The notes beneath the pieces were generated by a model. That model saw only the letters and a program-made list of their open reading frames with translations, was not told where the DNA came from and ran no database searches. 64,000 nucleotides of DNA. It comes from Devosia sp. YR412 (GTDB lineage: Bacteria > Pseudomonadota > Alphaproteobacteria > Rhizobiales > Devosiaceae). The position numbers were made by a program, and so were the translations under genes. This document shows positions 8,572 to 18,813 of this stretch, in pieces. How positions within the stretch are numbered: position 1 is the first letter of the stretch; the number at the start of each line of letters is the position of its first letter. The DNA lies in assembly GCF_900110945.1 (NCBI RefSeq), contig NZ_FOFL01000002.1, positions 186,001-250,000 of the forward strand, written 5' to 3'.

Positions 8572-9663
8572 TCAGCGAATCCGCGCCTTGAGCGCAACGA
8601 TCCGAGCATAACTCTCCTCGATCCGCGCCTTGAATTCGGGATCAGCCTCGGCCTCTGTCACCAGAATATCCAGCACTTCCTTGCCAAGGCTCGCCCGATA
8701 ATCTGCGGTGTTGGAAAACAGCAGCACATCCATGCCGGCCCGTACCGCCATCGTGACGGTGTCATGCAGGTCGTAGTGCTCGCGGATGGCGCCCATTTCG
8801 AGATCGTCGCTGATCACCACGCCATCAAAGCCCAGGGTCTCGCGCAACACGCCGGTGATCCACTGTCGCGACAGCGAGGCCGGGGTCTGGGTGCCCTTGT
8901 CGGCATAGCCGGCGTGATAGAGGTGGCCGATCATGACCATGTCCACGACATCGTCCTTGATCATGGTGCGATAGGGATCGAGCTCGCTGTCCTGCCAGGT
9001 CTCGGTGATATCGACAAAACCCTCGTGGCTGTCGGCAGTGGACGAACCATGGCCGGGGAAATGCTTCAGCGCCGTCAGCAGGCCCGCAGCATGATGGGCG
9101 GCGATGAAGGCCTCGTCATAGCGTGCCACCACTTCCGGATCGGCGCTGAAGGCGCGGCCGAACTTGGCGATGACCTGATTGTTGGTGTTGAGATTGACGT
9201 CGGCCACCGGGCCGAAATTGACGCTGAAGCCCAGCTCGGCCATCGACGCGGCCATCCTGGCGTAGATCGCCTCGGCTTGTTCCGGCGTATTGGCCTTGGC
9301 GATAGCCGCGGCATTGGGGATTTCCTCAAAGCCCACGGCCTCGGTCAAGCGCTCGACCGCCCCGCCCTCCTGGTCAATCGTGATGAAGGGCAAAAGCTCC
9401 GGCGATGCCGCGCGGAACGCTGCGTTCATGGCGCTGGCCGCGTCGAGCGACTTGATATTGGTCTTGAGAAACATCACCCCGCCGAGGCGCCCGGCAGCCA
9501 GTTCGGCCGTCAGCGCCTTGACCGCCGCATCGTCGACATCGTCGCCCTGGAAGCCTGTGACGATCATCTGCCCGGCCATCTCTTCGAGCGTCTGGGCGTG
9601 AGCCGCGACGGGCAGGACGGCCAGCGACAGGGCAATGGCAAGGCGGGAGAAGAGGGTTGTCAC
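8572..9663 (-). CDS. Secreted glycoside hydrolase family 3, NagZ-like
   Basis: A 363-residue protein with an N-terminal signal peptide ending near AAHAQ, followed by a GH3 catalytic domain. It has the DQEGGAVERL and KHFPGHG motifs of NagZ-type beta-N-acetylglucosaminidases, and VVISDDLEMGAI near the usual nucleophile Asp. NagZ of enteric bacteria is cytoplasmic; the signal peptide here implies periplasmic action, probably on peptidoglycan fragments or other N-acetylhexosaminides. The start is either GTG at 9663 or TTG at 9669; neither has a strong ribosome site. The order on this strand is GH3, plcP, agt, with a 95-bp gap before plcP, so co-transcription is possible but unproven. Confidence 0.8.
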   Translation of the reverse strand: MTTLFSRLAIALSLAVLPVAAHAQTLEEMAGQMIVTGFQGDDVDDAAVKALTAELAAGRLGGVMFLKTNIKSLDAASAMNAAFRAASPELLPFITIDQEGGAVERLTEAVGFEEIPNAAAIAKANTPEQAEAIYARMAASMAELGFSVNFGPVADVNLNTNNQVIAKFGRAFSADPEVVARYDEAFIAAHHAAGLLTALKHFPGHGSSTADSHEGFVDITETWQDSELDPYRTMIKDDVVDMVMIGHLYHAGYADKGTQTPASLSRQWITGVLRETLGFDGVVISDDLEMGAIREHYDLHDTVTMAVRAGMDVLLFSNTADYRASLGKEVLDILVTEAEADPEFKARIEESYARIVALKARIR

Positions 9664-9785
9664 GGGCAAGTCCGGTGGGGGAATCGATGCGAGACGATGA
9701 CCGGGAAATGGGGGGGAAACAATGGCGATACGCGTGGAGCTGCATCAACAGGCGGTGTTCCCCCGGCTTGCACCATTGGTTCCCA

Positions 9786-9912
9786 TACCCCCACCCGACC
9801 CCTTCGGGGCCACCCTCCCCCCAAGGGGGGAGGGATAAGAAAGAACGAGTGCTCTGAGCGCCGGCTTCCCTCCCCTGAATGGGGAGGGATTGAGGGTGGG
9901 GTGATGGCTAGC
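9786..9912. repeat. Long inverted C/G-rich intergenic repeat, copy 2
   Basis: Same left arm as the 3905 copy through CCACCCTCCCC, same CCCTCCCCTGAATGGGGAGGG segment in parts, and the same GGTGATGGCTAG end. The central 30 bases and part of the right arm differ. It lies between acs and the GH3 gene. Confidence 0.8.
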
Positions 9913-9928
9913 CACGAAGGCCGACTGA

Positions 9929-11872
<1,944 letters not shown>

Positions 11873-12023
11873 AGTCATCCTCCCTTATCTCTCCCAGCTC
11901 CCGTTCTAGAGAGCGGTCCTGCGCCGGGCAAGGCCTTGACGATATTAACTGACCTGACGTTGCGGGCTTCGGTGGCACGTCGCGCGGTGATATGTTGCGG
12001 GCATATCGGATCGGGAGTCCGCC

Positions 12024-12638
12024 ATGAGCGATGCCGTGCTCGAAACAGCCGTGCCAGAGGAAAAGCCAAACGAGCGCAGCGCGCTGTTCCGGCCGGCGAC
12101 CTATGCCGATATCGCCATGGTGCATGCCCGGCTCGCCGAATGCATCAACGGCATGCCCTTTTATAATGACGAGTTCAAAGCCTTCGAGATCGCCCGGCTG
12201 AGCCAGGATTACCTCGCTGCGCTGATCGACGCCGACCCGCATCATGTGATGATCTTCATCTACAAGGGCGAAACCGTCGGCTTCATGGTCTCGGGACCCG
12301 AGCTCGGTACGCTCTGGCTCTACTGGACCTATCTGTTCCCCGAAAAGCGCCGCAGCCCGATGGCCATGCATGGCATGCGCGCCTTTGTCGACCATTGGAA
12401 CAATGGTCGCTTTCACAAGATTTCGACCTACACCATGGCCGGCAATGATCGCGCCCGGCTGATCATGGAGCGCTTCGGCTACACGCTGACGGCGACGCTG
12501 GAAAAGCACATCTTTGGCGAAGACTACATGCTCTATGAGCACAAGCTGAACAAGCTCGCGCCCGGCTATGACCATGGCCTCAAGACCGGCCTGCGGCACA
12601 GGCTGGTTCGCAGGTTGAAACGCGCCTTCGCCCGCTAA
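12024..12638 (+). CDS. GNAT-fold acyltransferase-like protein
   Basis: A 204-residue protein whose middle part ([14 protein letters not shown], then [25 protein letters not shown], then [21 protein letters not shown]) follows the beta4-alpha3-beta5 order of GNAT N-acetyltransferases, with weak conservation of the acetyl-CoA loop. The basic C-terminus ([14 protein letters not shown]) could touch a membrane or nucleic acid. It converges on the flippase gene, ending 5 bp from it, and may belong to the same surface-polysaccharide locus. The acceptor substrate is unknown. Confidence 0.6.
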   Translation: MSDAVLETAVPEEKPNERSALFRPATYADIAMVHARLAECINGMPFYNDEFKAFEIARLSQDYLAALIDADPHHVMIFIYKGETVGFMVSGPELGTLWLYWTYLFPEKRRSPMAMHGMRAFVDHWNNGRFHKISTYTMAGNDRARLIMERFGYTLTATLEKHIFGEDYMLYEHKLNKLAPGYDHGLKTGLRHRLVRRLKRAFAR

Positions 12639-12643
12639 TCCGC

Positions 12644-13969
12644 CTACTCCGCCGCGACGACAACCGCGCGGCGATTGCGGAACCACTGCATGATCGAGAC
12701 GTCCATATGGGCGGTGCGCAGCGCCACCCACCAGAGGCCGACCGACCAGACGCTGATGGCGATGATGGCCGACAAAGCCGCGCCCATCAGGCCAAAGCTC
12801 GGCACCAGCAGCCAGTTGCCGATCACAAGGGTCACAATGCCCAAAGCCATGAACGGCAGGCTGGCATAGGGGCGGTCGTGGATGGAGAGGACCAGCGAGG
12901 CTGGGCCGGCCATCGAGCGGATGACCAGCGCCAGGCAGAGGACCGCCAAGGGTGCAGCGCCAGCCGAAAAGCTTGGGCCGAAGATCATCAGCAGGAATGG
13001 CGCGGCCAGCAGCATGCCGACGAACAGCGCCACGGAAATGACGCTGGCGACGAAATTGGCATCGCCCACCTTGCGCTTGAAGGCAGCGCGATCTTCATTG
13101 GCCTCGCTCTCGAACATATCCGGCAGCGTCACCGCATAGACGGCTGCGACACCAAAGGAGATCAGCGAGAACAGCCGTGTGCAGATGCCAAATACGGCCA
13201 GCTCTTCGCGGCTCAGCACCTGGCTGAGCAGCAGCAGGTCGATATCGAAGAAGAAGTCGGTGGCCAGTGAAATGAGAACCCATGGCAGGGCGAAGCGCCA
13301 CCAGCGCCGCGATTCGCCAACCCGCGCCGGGCCGACATCGAGCACGCTCCGGAGCGAGTAGAGGGTGACCGCCACCTGGATCAGCGACACCACGACAAAG
13401 CCAATGGCGATGGCCCACATCATCAGGCGCAGCCCGTCGGCGGGCGTGGCCCATCCCATGATGCCAAGGAAGGCACCGATCACCAGCATCGGCCGGAAGA
13501 TGGCATCTGCGAAAAAGCCGGCAAAGGGTCGCTTGACGCCGACGAGGATGGCACCGCTGACAAATACATTCGCCGCGGCAAAAGCCATCAGCGCCATCGG
13601 CACGAAATGATGCGCCACGGCGCCATCGCCGAGACCAAACAGGTTCAGCACGATCGGCCCGCCCAGCAGCAGCACGACCAGCGCGCCCAGCACATGGCCA
13701 TAGGCCTGGCGGACAAAGACCCAGAGCTGCTTGCGCTCGCCCCGCGCCCGATATTCGGCAGTGAAATAGGTACCCACCGTGCTGAAGCCCAGCGGCATGA
13801 CCATGGCGACGAGATTGACCGTGGCCATCACCACCAGATATTCGCCCAAAAGGTCCGCGCCCCAGACGCGGGCGATCAGCGCCTGTGCGACAAAGATCAG
13901 CCCGGCCCCGCCGAGGCGGGCACCAAAGATCACGGTCGATTGCGAGGCGAGACGCCGCTGCAGGCTCAT
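12644..13969 (-). CDS. Polysaccharide flippase (Wzx/MurJ-MATE superfamily)
   Basis: A 441-residue integral membrane protein with about twelve to fourteen hydrophobic segments and the layout of the polysaccharide-biosynthesis (Wzx-like) branch of the MOP superfamily. The N-terminus (RRLASQSTVIFGARLGGAGL) is typical. Such proteins move lipid-linked oligosaccharides across the inner membrane. Its ATG overlaps the TGA of the upstream FemAB-like gene by four bases (ATGA), so translation is likely coupled. No glycosyltransferases adjoin it, so the exported glycan cannot be named. Confidence 0.75.
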   Translation of the reverse strand: MSLQRRLASQSTVIFGARLGGAGLIFVAQALIARVWGADLLGEYLVVMATVNLVAMVMPLGFSTVGTYFTAEYRARGERKQLWVFVRQAYGHVLGALVVLLLGGPIVLNLFGLGDGAVAHHFVPMALMAFAAANVFVSGAILVGVKRPFAGFFADAIFRPMLVIGAFLGIMGWATPADGLRLMMWAIAIGFVVVSLIQVAVTLYSLRSVLDVGPARVGESRRWWRFALPWVLISLATDFFFDIDLLLLSQVLSREELAVFGICTRLFSLISFGVAAVYAVTLPDMFESEANEDRAAFKRKVGDANFVASVISVALFVGMLLAAPFLLMIFGPSFSAGAAPLAVLCLALVIRSMAGPASLVLSIHDRPYASLPFMALGIVTLVIGNWLLVPSFGLMGAALSAIIAISVWSVGLWWVALRTAHMDVSIMQWFRNRRAVVVAAE

Positions 13970-15165
13970 TCGGACGCCTCGCCCGGCCGGGCCTGCGTCG
14001 GCCGCTTCTTGGGATTGACCAGGCCATCGATGGCGCGGCGCAGCCGGTGATAGGTATCGCGCGCCCAGAAGGCGCCGGTACCCACGAGATAGGCCAGCGG
14101 CTTGCTGCCATAATTGGCAACAGGCGGCACCGGCTGGATCACGCCGCGCGTGCCGACCATGCCGGTCTTGAACTGATGCAGGCCCTGGAAACCATCGGTC
14201 CCGCCGAGGTCATACCAGGTGGCGCGGGTATTATCGCGCAGCCAGCGGATGATGTGCCAATGCATGAAATAGCCGGCGCGCAACGGCAGCGCCTGGTCAT
14301 TGGTTGCGCCATAGAGATAGACGGCGCGGTCACCGGCCTTGAAGATCAAGGCGCCGCCGACCAGCACGCCCTCATGGCGGACGTAAAACACTTCCGGGCG
14401 CAAAGCCGCCACCTGGATGCCCATCAGCGCAGGCACAGTTTCATAGGCCGAATGATCGGTGAACTGCTTGCGATCGGTCATCGCGTTGTAGAGCACGTCG
14501 AAGTCGCCCACGGCCTCGGCCGGCACATGCTCGAAGGTGAGCCCCGCCTTTTCCGACTTGTTGAGCTGGCGCCTCCAGGTCTGGCTGAAGCTTTTGCGCT
14601 GCTCCTCGTCGCTGAGGCGCAGGTTGACGATATAGCGATTGGGAAAACCGAGCACCGAGCCCTTCTTGAAGCCGCGGGCGATCAGCTGTTCGTAATCATG
14701 ATTGGTATCGGTGATCGAGGCGCGCGGCAGGACGGAAAGCATATAGCCCCGCCTGTCGGCATAGTCGGCAATCATGGCCTCGACCATGCCGGCCTGAATG
14801 GCGGCGGCATCGACCCGCGACACATCGCGGAGCATAGGCGCCCATTTGGCGACGGCGATCTTGCCGAGATTGAGCGGCAGGCCCTGCAGCATGACCAGCG
14901 CACCGCCGACCATCTCACCATTCTGCAGGAACAGCATGGGCTCCTGCTCCACCGACGGCCAGCGCGCAGCGGCGAAGGTGTGCATCTGCTCCTGGCAGAC
15001 GGCGTCGAAATCGGAAATTGCCTGGTCCCACTCCGCACCGCTGACGATCCGTGTCTCCAGCCGGGCCGCAACCACGCCGGTGGCGCGAGCGGCAGAAACG
15101 CTGGACAGGCCCGCAGGGGCAAGACGATCTGCGGTGAGGGACATTTTTCGGAACTTCCCGCTCAT
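13966..15165 (-). CDS. FemAB/BioF2-like acyltransferase
   Basis: A 399-residue protein of the GNAT-like FemAB superfamily (BioF2-type acetyltransferase domain). The C-terminal half has the recognisable block GGALIFKAGDRAVYLYGATN, then HWHIIRWLRDN and YDLGGTDG. Enzymes of this group transfer aminoacyl or acyl groups in exopolysaccharide or peptidoglycan loci. Coupling with the flippase gene suggests that it modifies the exported glycan. The start is uncertain: the ATG at 15165 gives the longest frame, and an ATG at 15144 (MSLTADRL) is equally plausible. The acceptor is unknown. Confidence 0.7.
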   Translation of the reverse strand: MSGKFRKMSLTADRLAPAGLSSVSAARATGVVAARLETRIVSGAEWDQAISDFDAVCQEQMHTFAAARWPSVEQEPMLFLQNGEMVGGALVMLQGLPLNLGKIAVAKWAPMLRDVSRVDAAAIQAGMVEAMIADYADRRGYMLSVLPRASITDTNHDYEQLIARGFKKGSVLGFPNRYIVNLRLSDEEQRKSFSQTWRRQLNKSEKAGLTFEHVPAEAVGDFDVLYNAMTDRKQFTDHSAYETVPALMGIQVAALRPEVFYVRHEGVLVGGALIFKAGDRAVYLYGATNDQALPLRAGYFMHWHIIRWLRDNTRATWYDLGGTDGFQGLHQFKTGMVGTRGVIQPVPPVANYGSKPLAYLVGTGAFWARDTYHRLRRAIDGLVNPKKRPTQARPGEASE

Positions 15166-15257
15166 AGAACTCGAGCGGGAAGCTAGACTGTGGAGGTGAG
15201 TAAATCCCTATCCCGCCACGGCAAATGCCGCAAATCGGGACCAGTGGTTACCAAAGA

Positions 15258-15956
15258 CTAATGGGCGACCGCCACGGCGCCAGCTGCGGCGTGAGGCGTG
15301 TAGAGCAGGGGAATTTCTGGAATGGTAACGAAACCGCCCAGACCCTCAAGCGTCATGCGAACAGCAACCAGTAGAATGATCAGCAGGCCAACCCAGGCAA
15401 TCCAGCGGAAGCGGTGCAGCAGGCCGGCGATGAATGTGGCGCCGACGCCCATCATCACCACAGACAGCGCCAGACCGATGATCAGGGCCTCGAAGTGATG
15501 CGCGGCCGCGCCGGCCACGGCCAGCACATTGTCGAGCGACATGGAAACGTCGGCGATGATGATCTGGATGACCGCCTGGCGCAGCGTCTTGCGGGGCGCC
15601 TTGCCGGCAACCGTGCCATCGGCATTCGTGTCGCTGTTCTCGAGCGCTTCCTGGGCCTCGTGCTCATCAGCTTCCGACGTCGTCAGCTCGCGATACATCT
15701 TCCAGCACACATAGAGCAGCAGCAGTCCGCCGGCGATAAACAGCGCCGGTCCGAGCTGCAGCAGCTGCGTGGTGATCAGCGCGAAGAAGATGCGCAGCAC
15801 GGTGGCGGCGAGGATGCCGATCAGAATCGCCTTGCGGCGCACATCGCTGGCCAGACCCGCTGCGGCAAGGCCGATGACCACGGCATTGTCACCGGCCAGC
15901 ACGAGGTCGATCAGGATGACCTGAAGCAGAGAACTCAGGAAACTCGGGTCGAACAT
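15258..15956 (-). CDS. TerC/YjbE-family integral membrane protein
   Basis: A 232-residue membrane protein with about seven hydrophobic segments. The two TerC signature blocks are present: DLVLAGDNAVV (residues 17-27) and ADVSMSLDNVLAVAG (about 133-147), whose Asp and Asn residues line the presumed metal site. A hydrophilic acidic loop (SEADEHEAQEALENSDTN) separates the halves. Related TerC proteins export or supply manganese. The family is often preceded by a manganese (yybP-ykoY) riboswitch; I could not find that consensus in the 5' region here. Transcribed alone. Confidence 0.85.
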   Translation of the reverse strand: MFDPSFLSSLLQVILIDLVLAGDNAVVIGLAAAGLASDVRRKAILIGILAATVLRIFFALITTQLLQLGPALFIAGGLLLLYVCWKMYRELTTSEADEHEAQEALENSDTNADGTVAGKAPRKTLRQAVIQIIIADVSMSLDNVLAVAGAAAHHFEALIIGLALSVVMMGVGATFIAGLLHRFRWIAWVGLLIILLVAVRMTLEGLGGFVTIPEIPLLYTPHAAAGAVAVAH

Positions 15957-16314
15957 GAAGCAATCCTTGGGAACGGCGGAAACAGTTTGTCGCAGGCGGC
16001 TATACGCCGAAGCCTTGAGACTGAAAAGCGCTCACAGGCCCGTTATCGACAAAAGTGTTAGATTTATTGGGGTTTCAGCAGGTCTTTGACAGCTAGGCGA
16101 CAGGTTGAACTCTCGTTCTGGCGCCGGGCGCCATGCCAGCACATCGATAAGCTGAAATTCGCAATTTAGATTCATTCCCCGACTTCGACATCATCATATG
16201 GAGTGGTCGCCATGGATGCTTCCACTGCTTCGGCGGGGCTTCTTTTTTTGCGGCTTGCCAGAAACAACAGAGGCGACCCGAAGGTCGCCTGTTACTGTCC
16301 CGATTGGGAGACTT
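15957..16314. other. Spacer between terC and tRNA-Lys
   Basis: The terC promoter should lie here, and the tRNA terminator lies at 16271-16290. No open frame with a ribosome site and no riboswitch consensus were recognised. A T-rich stretch (CTTCTTTTTTT) at about 16240-16250 follows a weak CCACT/AGTGG stem; I could not assign it. Confidence 0.5.
16271..16290 (-). terminator. Hairpin terminator after tRNA-Lys
   Basis: On the minus strand AGGCGACC and GGTCGCCT pair around a TTCG tetraloop, 24 bases past the CCA end. The following stretch is only moderately T-rich (CTGTTGTTTC). Confidence 0.6.
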
Positions 16315-16390
16315 TGGTGGGCGAGCACGGATTCGAACCGTGGACCCGATGATTAAGAGTCATCTGCTCTACCAGCTGAGCTACTCGCCC
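16315..16390 (-). tRNA. tRNA-Lys (CTT)
   Basis: Acceptor arms GGGCGAG/CTCGCCC pair fully. The D arm contains AGCTCAGCTGGTAGAGC, the anticodon loop is CTCTTAA within the GATGA/TCATC stem (anticodon CTT, reading AAG), and the T loop is GGTTCGAATCC. Discriminator A and an encoded CCA end complete 76 bases. Confidence 0.97.
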
Positions 16391-16524
16391 ATCTGCTTGG
16401 GCTTCCAAAGTGGCGCCTCTATAGCCAACGGATTCTGCCCTGTCTACAGGCACATGACACTTTTCTCACAATCCTTGTTTGCTAGAGTGTCGCAGCCGCA
16501 AATTCCGCCAACAATCGGGGCCAT

Positions 16525-17376
16525 ATGACGATTACCCAATTCCTGATGATCCCCGTAACCTGGTTGACCCTCAATGCCTTGAGCCTGCTGGCCGCGATCG
16601 CCGTGGTGGTTGCCGGCTGGTATCTCGCCCGCCTCACCGCCCGCGCCATCAAGCAGCTGCTGCCGCTAGCCTATGGCGTGGACAAGAATTTTGCCCCCCT
16701 GCTCTCGCAGGCTGCGCGCTATGGCATCCTGATCTTTGCCGTGGTGACAGCGCTCAATCTGCTCGGCGTCGCCAGCACCTCGATTCTCGCCGTGTTGGGT
16801 GCCGCCGGCCTTGCCGTCGCGCTGGCCCTCCAGAACACCCTCGCCAATATCGCAGCCGGAATCATGCTGATCTGGCTGCGGCCTATCGCCATCGGCGAAT
16901 TCATCCAGGGCGATGGGGTAGCAGGCGTGGTGGTGGAAATCGGCCTGTTCGGCACCCGGCTGCGCTCCTCGAGCGGGCTCTATATCTTCACGCCCAACCA
17001 GAAGCTCTGGGCCTCGGCCATCACCAATCACAGCCGCGAGCCGCGCCGGCGCATCGACGTCAATGTCAGCGTGCCCGACACCATCGACATCGCCAAATCG
17101 CGCAAAATCCTGCTGCGCATCGCCAATGCCGACAAGCGCGTGCTGCCCGACCCCATCCCCAATGTGCATGTCGACAGCTTCTCGGGCGCCGCGGTCAACA
17201 TGCAGCTGCGCGCCTGGGTAGCGACCCCCGATTATCTCGAAACGCTCTATGGCCTGACCGAACAGGCCAAGATTGCGCTCAACCGCGAACTGGTCGGCAG
17301 CAAGGAAGACAAGGCGGGAATCACCGTCGGACCCAATCCCGACAATCCCAGTCCCGAAACCCAGGCGGGGAGCTGA
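16525..17376 (+). CDS. MscS-type mechanosensitive channel, first of a pair
   Basis: A 283-residue small-conductance mechanosensitive channel. Three hydrophobic segments are followed by the pore-lining glycine/alanine helix (VLGAAGLAVALALQNTLANIAAGI, about residues 90-113) and the beta-rich cytoplasmic vestibule. It protects cells against hypo-osmotic shock by releasing solutes. A close paralogue follows 73 bp downstream on the same strand. The tail is longer than in the paralogue and ends in a polar segment rich in Asn and Pro. Confidence 0.9.
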   Translation: MTITQFLMIPVTWLTLNALSLLAAIAVVVAGWYLARLTARAIKQLLPLAYGVDKNFAPLLSQAARYGILIFAVVTALNLLGVASTSILAVLGAAGLAVALALQNTLANIAAGIMLIWLRPIAIGEFIQGDGVAGVVVEIGLFGTRLRSSSGLYIFTPNQKLWASAITNHSREPRRRIDVNVSVPDTIDIAKSRKILLRIANADKRVLPDPIPNVHVDSFSGAAVNMQLRAWVATPDYLETLYGLTEQAKIALNRELVGSKEDKAGITVGPNPDNPSPETQAGS

Positions 17377-17449
17377 CCTGCAACACAAGCACGCAACCTT
17401 TTGCCATTCCTGAACTTTCGTCTCCAAAGCAATTGCCTGGAGCGAACCA

Positions 17450-18238
17450 ATGAATGACGCCACCTTGTTCGGGATTTCGACCGCCTGGATCATCGCCAAC
17501 GTCTGGTCACTGCTGACCGCATTGGTGGTCCTCGCCGCTGGCTGGTTCCTCGCCAAGATCGTGTCGCGCCAAGTGGCCACGCTCCTGTCGCAAAAGCTCA
17601 AGCGAGATGTGACCATCGGGCCGCTGGTCGGCCAGGTGATCCGCTACGCCGTCCTTTTCGTCACAATCATCGTCGTGCTGGGCCAGTTCGGCGTGCAGAC
17701 CGCCTCGATTCTCGCCGTGCTCGGCGCTGCCGGCCTCGCCGTCGCTCTGGCGTTGCAGGGCACGCTGTCCAATATTGCCGCCGGCATCATGCTGCTGTTC
17801 CTGCGCCCCTTCAATGTCGGTGACTATATCGATGCCGAGGGCACGGTTGGCACCGTGGTGGAGGTCGGCCTCTTCGCCACCATCCTGCGCACCCAGGAAG
17901 GCGTGTTCCTGTTTGCGCCCAATTCAAAGCTCTCCAATGCGCGTATCATCAACTATACGCGCGAACCGTCCCGCATTGTCGAGATGAAGTTCACCGTGCC
18001 GCGCAATGCCGATCTGGCTCGCGTGCGCGCTGCGCTGGCCGAGGGCCTGAACTCCGCCCACATGCCGGCCAATGCCAAGCCCGAAGTGCTGGTCGATACG
18101 CTGGGTGATTCGTCGGTGACGCTGGCCGTTCGCGTGCCGGTGCGCAGCCAGGACTGGACGCAGGCCCGCTCGGACCTGCAGGAAAAGCTGCGGGCCATCC
18201 TCGATGACGCCAATGGTTTCGTCTCGGCCGCAGCCTGA
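17450..18238 (+). CDS. MscS-type mechanosensitive channel, second of a pair
   Basis: A 262-residue MscS channel with the same topology as its upstream neighbour. The pore helix reads VLGAAGLAVALALQGTLSNI, differing at the N-to-G position from the first copy (QNTLANI versus QGTLSNI), which may alter gating. Residues after about 130 form the cytoplasmic domain (VGDYIDAEGTVGTVVEVGLF). AGCGAACCA precedes the ATG with only a weak ribosome site. The stop codon abuts the stop of the convergent small ORF at 18239 (TGATCA). Confidence 0.9.
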   Translation: MNDATLFGISTAWIIANVWSLLTALVVLAAGWFLAKIVSRQVATLLSQKLKRDVTIGPLVGQVIRYAVLFVTIIVVLGQFGVQTASILAVLGAAGLAVALALQGTLSNIAAGIMLLFLRPFNVGDYIDAEGTVGTVVEVGLFATILRTQEGVFLFAPNSKLSNARIINYTREPSRIVEMKFTVPRNADLARVRAALAEGLNSAHMPANAKPEVLVDTLGDSSVTLAVRVPVRSQDWTQARSDLQEKLRAILDDANGFVSAAA

Positions 18239-18445
18239 TCAGTCGCAACCCAGCTGGCGGTCGCGGAAGGCCGCCAGATCCAGCACATTGCCCGGCGTCA
18301 CAGGTTTTTCCTGTGGCGCTTCATCCATCAGGGTAATGGTTCGCTCGATAATGTAGCGCAATTGCCGTGAGCGGCTGTCCCCGCCTTGCAGGATCGCCGC
18401 GGCGCGCTGCAGGTGTTCGCGCGCAATAAGATAGCTGGGCGGCAT
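18239..18445 (-). CDS. Small conserved-looking hypothetical protein
   Basis: A 68-residue soluble protein (MPPSYLIAREHLQRAAAIL...). I do not recognise a family. The start at 18445 is chosen because AAGGAG stands seven bases before it; a longer form from 18469 lacks a site. The sequence is helical in the first half with charged residues (SRSRQLRYIIERTI) and ends in DLAAFRDRQLGCD, a tail with the look of short rhizobial regulatory or adaptor peptides. It is convergent with the second MscS gene, stop codon to stop codon. Confidence 0.6.
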   Translation of the reverse strand: MPPSYLIAREHLQRAAAILQGGDSRSRQLRYIIERTITLMDEAPQEKPVTPGNVLDLAAFRDRQLGCD

Positions 18446-18813
18446 CGCAAGCTCCTTCGCATCAATCATTGAATATGCCAGGGAGGCAGACGCTGGGTCG
18501 ACACTGCGCCCTCATGCCTTCCGCTGGCTTGCACATTTCCAACCAAATTGATTCGAAGGCAAATCAACAAACAGGTCGGGAAAAAATGCCCGGATCTGGC
18601 CTGTTCGCACCAACAGGTTGCTTGCACCAATTGTGCAAAACTATTCCCTCAAACCAACGCACTGGCAAAGTCGTTCCCTGCAGTCATAATAAAAAGACAT
18701 TGTACCAAATGGTACAAAGAGGGGTTTGCCGGCCCGAATTGCTGCCGGCATGCGCTGGCTAGAAGCAGCGGAGGCGCTATAGGATCGGCGCCTCACCAGA
18801 GAGTCGCCGCATC
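18446..18813 (+). promoter_or_regulatory. Regulatory spacer with two palindromes before the aminotransferase gene
   Basis: This 368-bp spacer holds two clean inverted repeats: TTGCAC-N5-GTGCAA at 18622-18638 and TTGTACCA-AA-TGGTACAA at 18700-18717. Both begin TTG and end CAA, and both fit dimeric repressor sites. A GCCGGC hairpin lies at 18728-18750. They are 97-192 bases before the GTG start downstream. No coding frame in the spacer is convincing. The regulator is unknown. Confidence 0.55.

Noticed and set aside
15957..16314. Manganese (yybP-ykoY) riboswitch before terC
   Set aside because: Expected for YjbE/TerC genes, but the GGGGAGTAG-type core was not found; only a loose GGGGAATGA remains.
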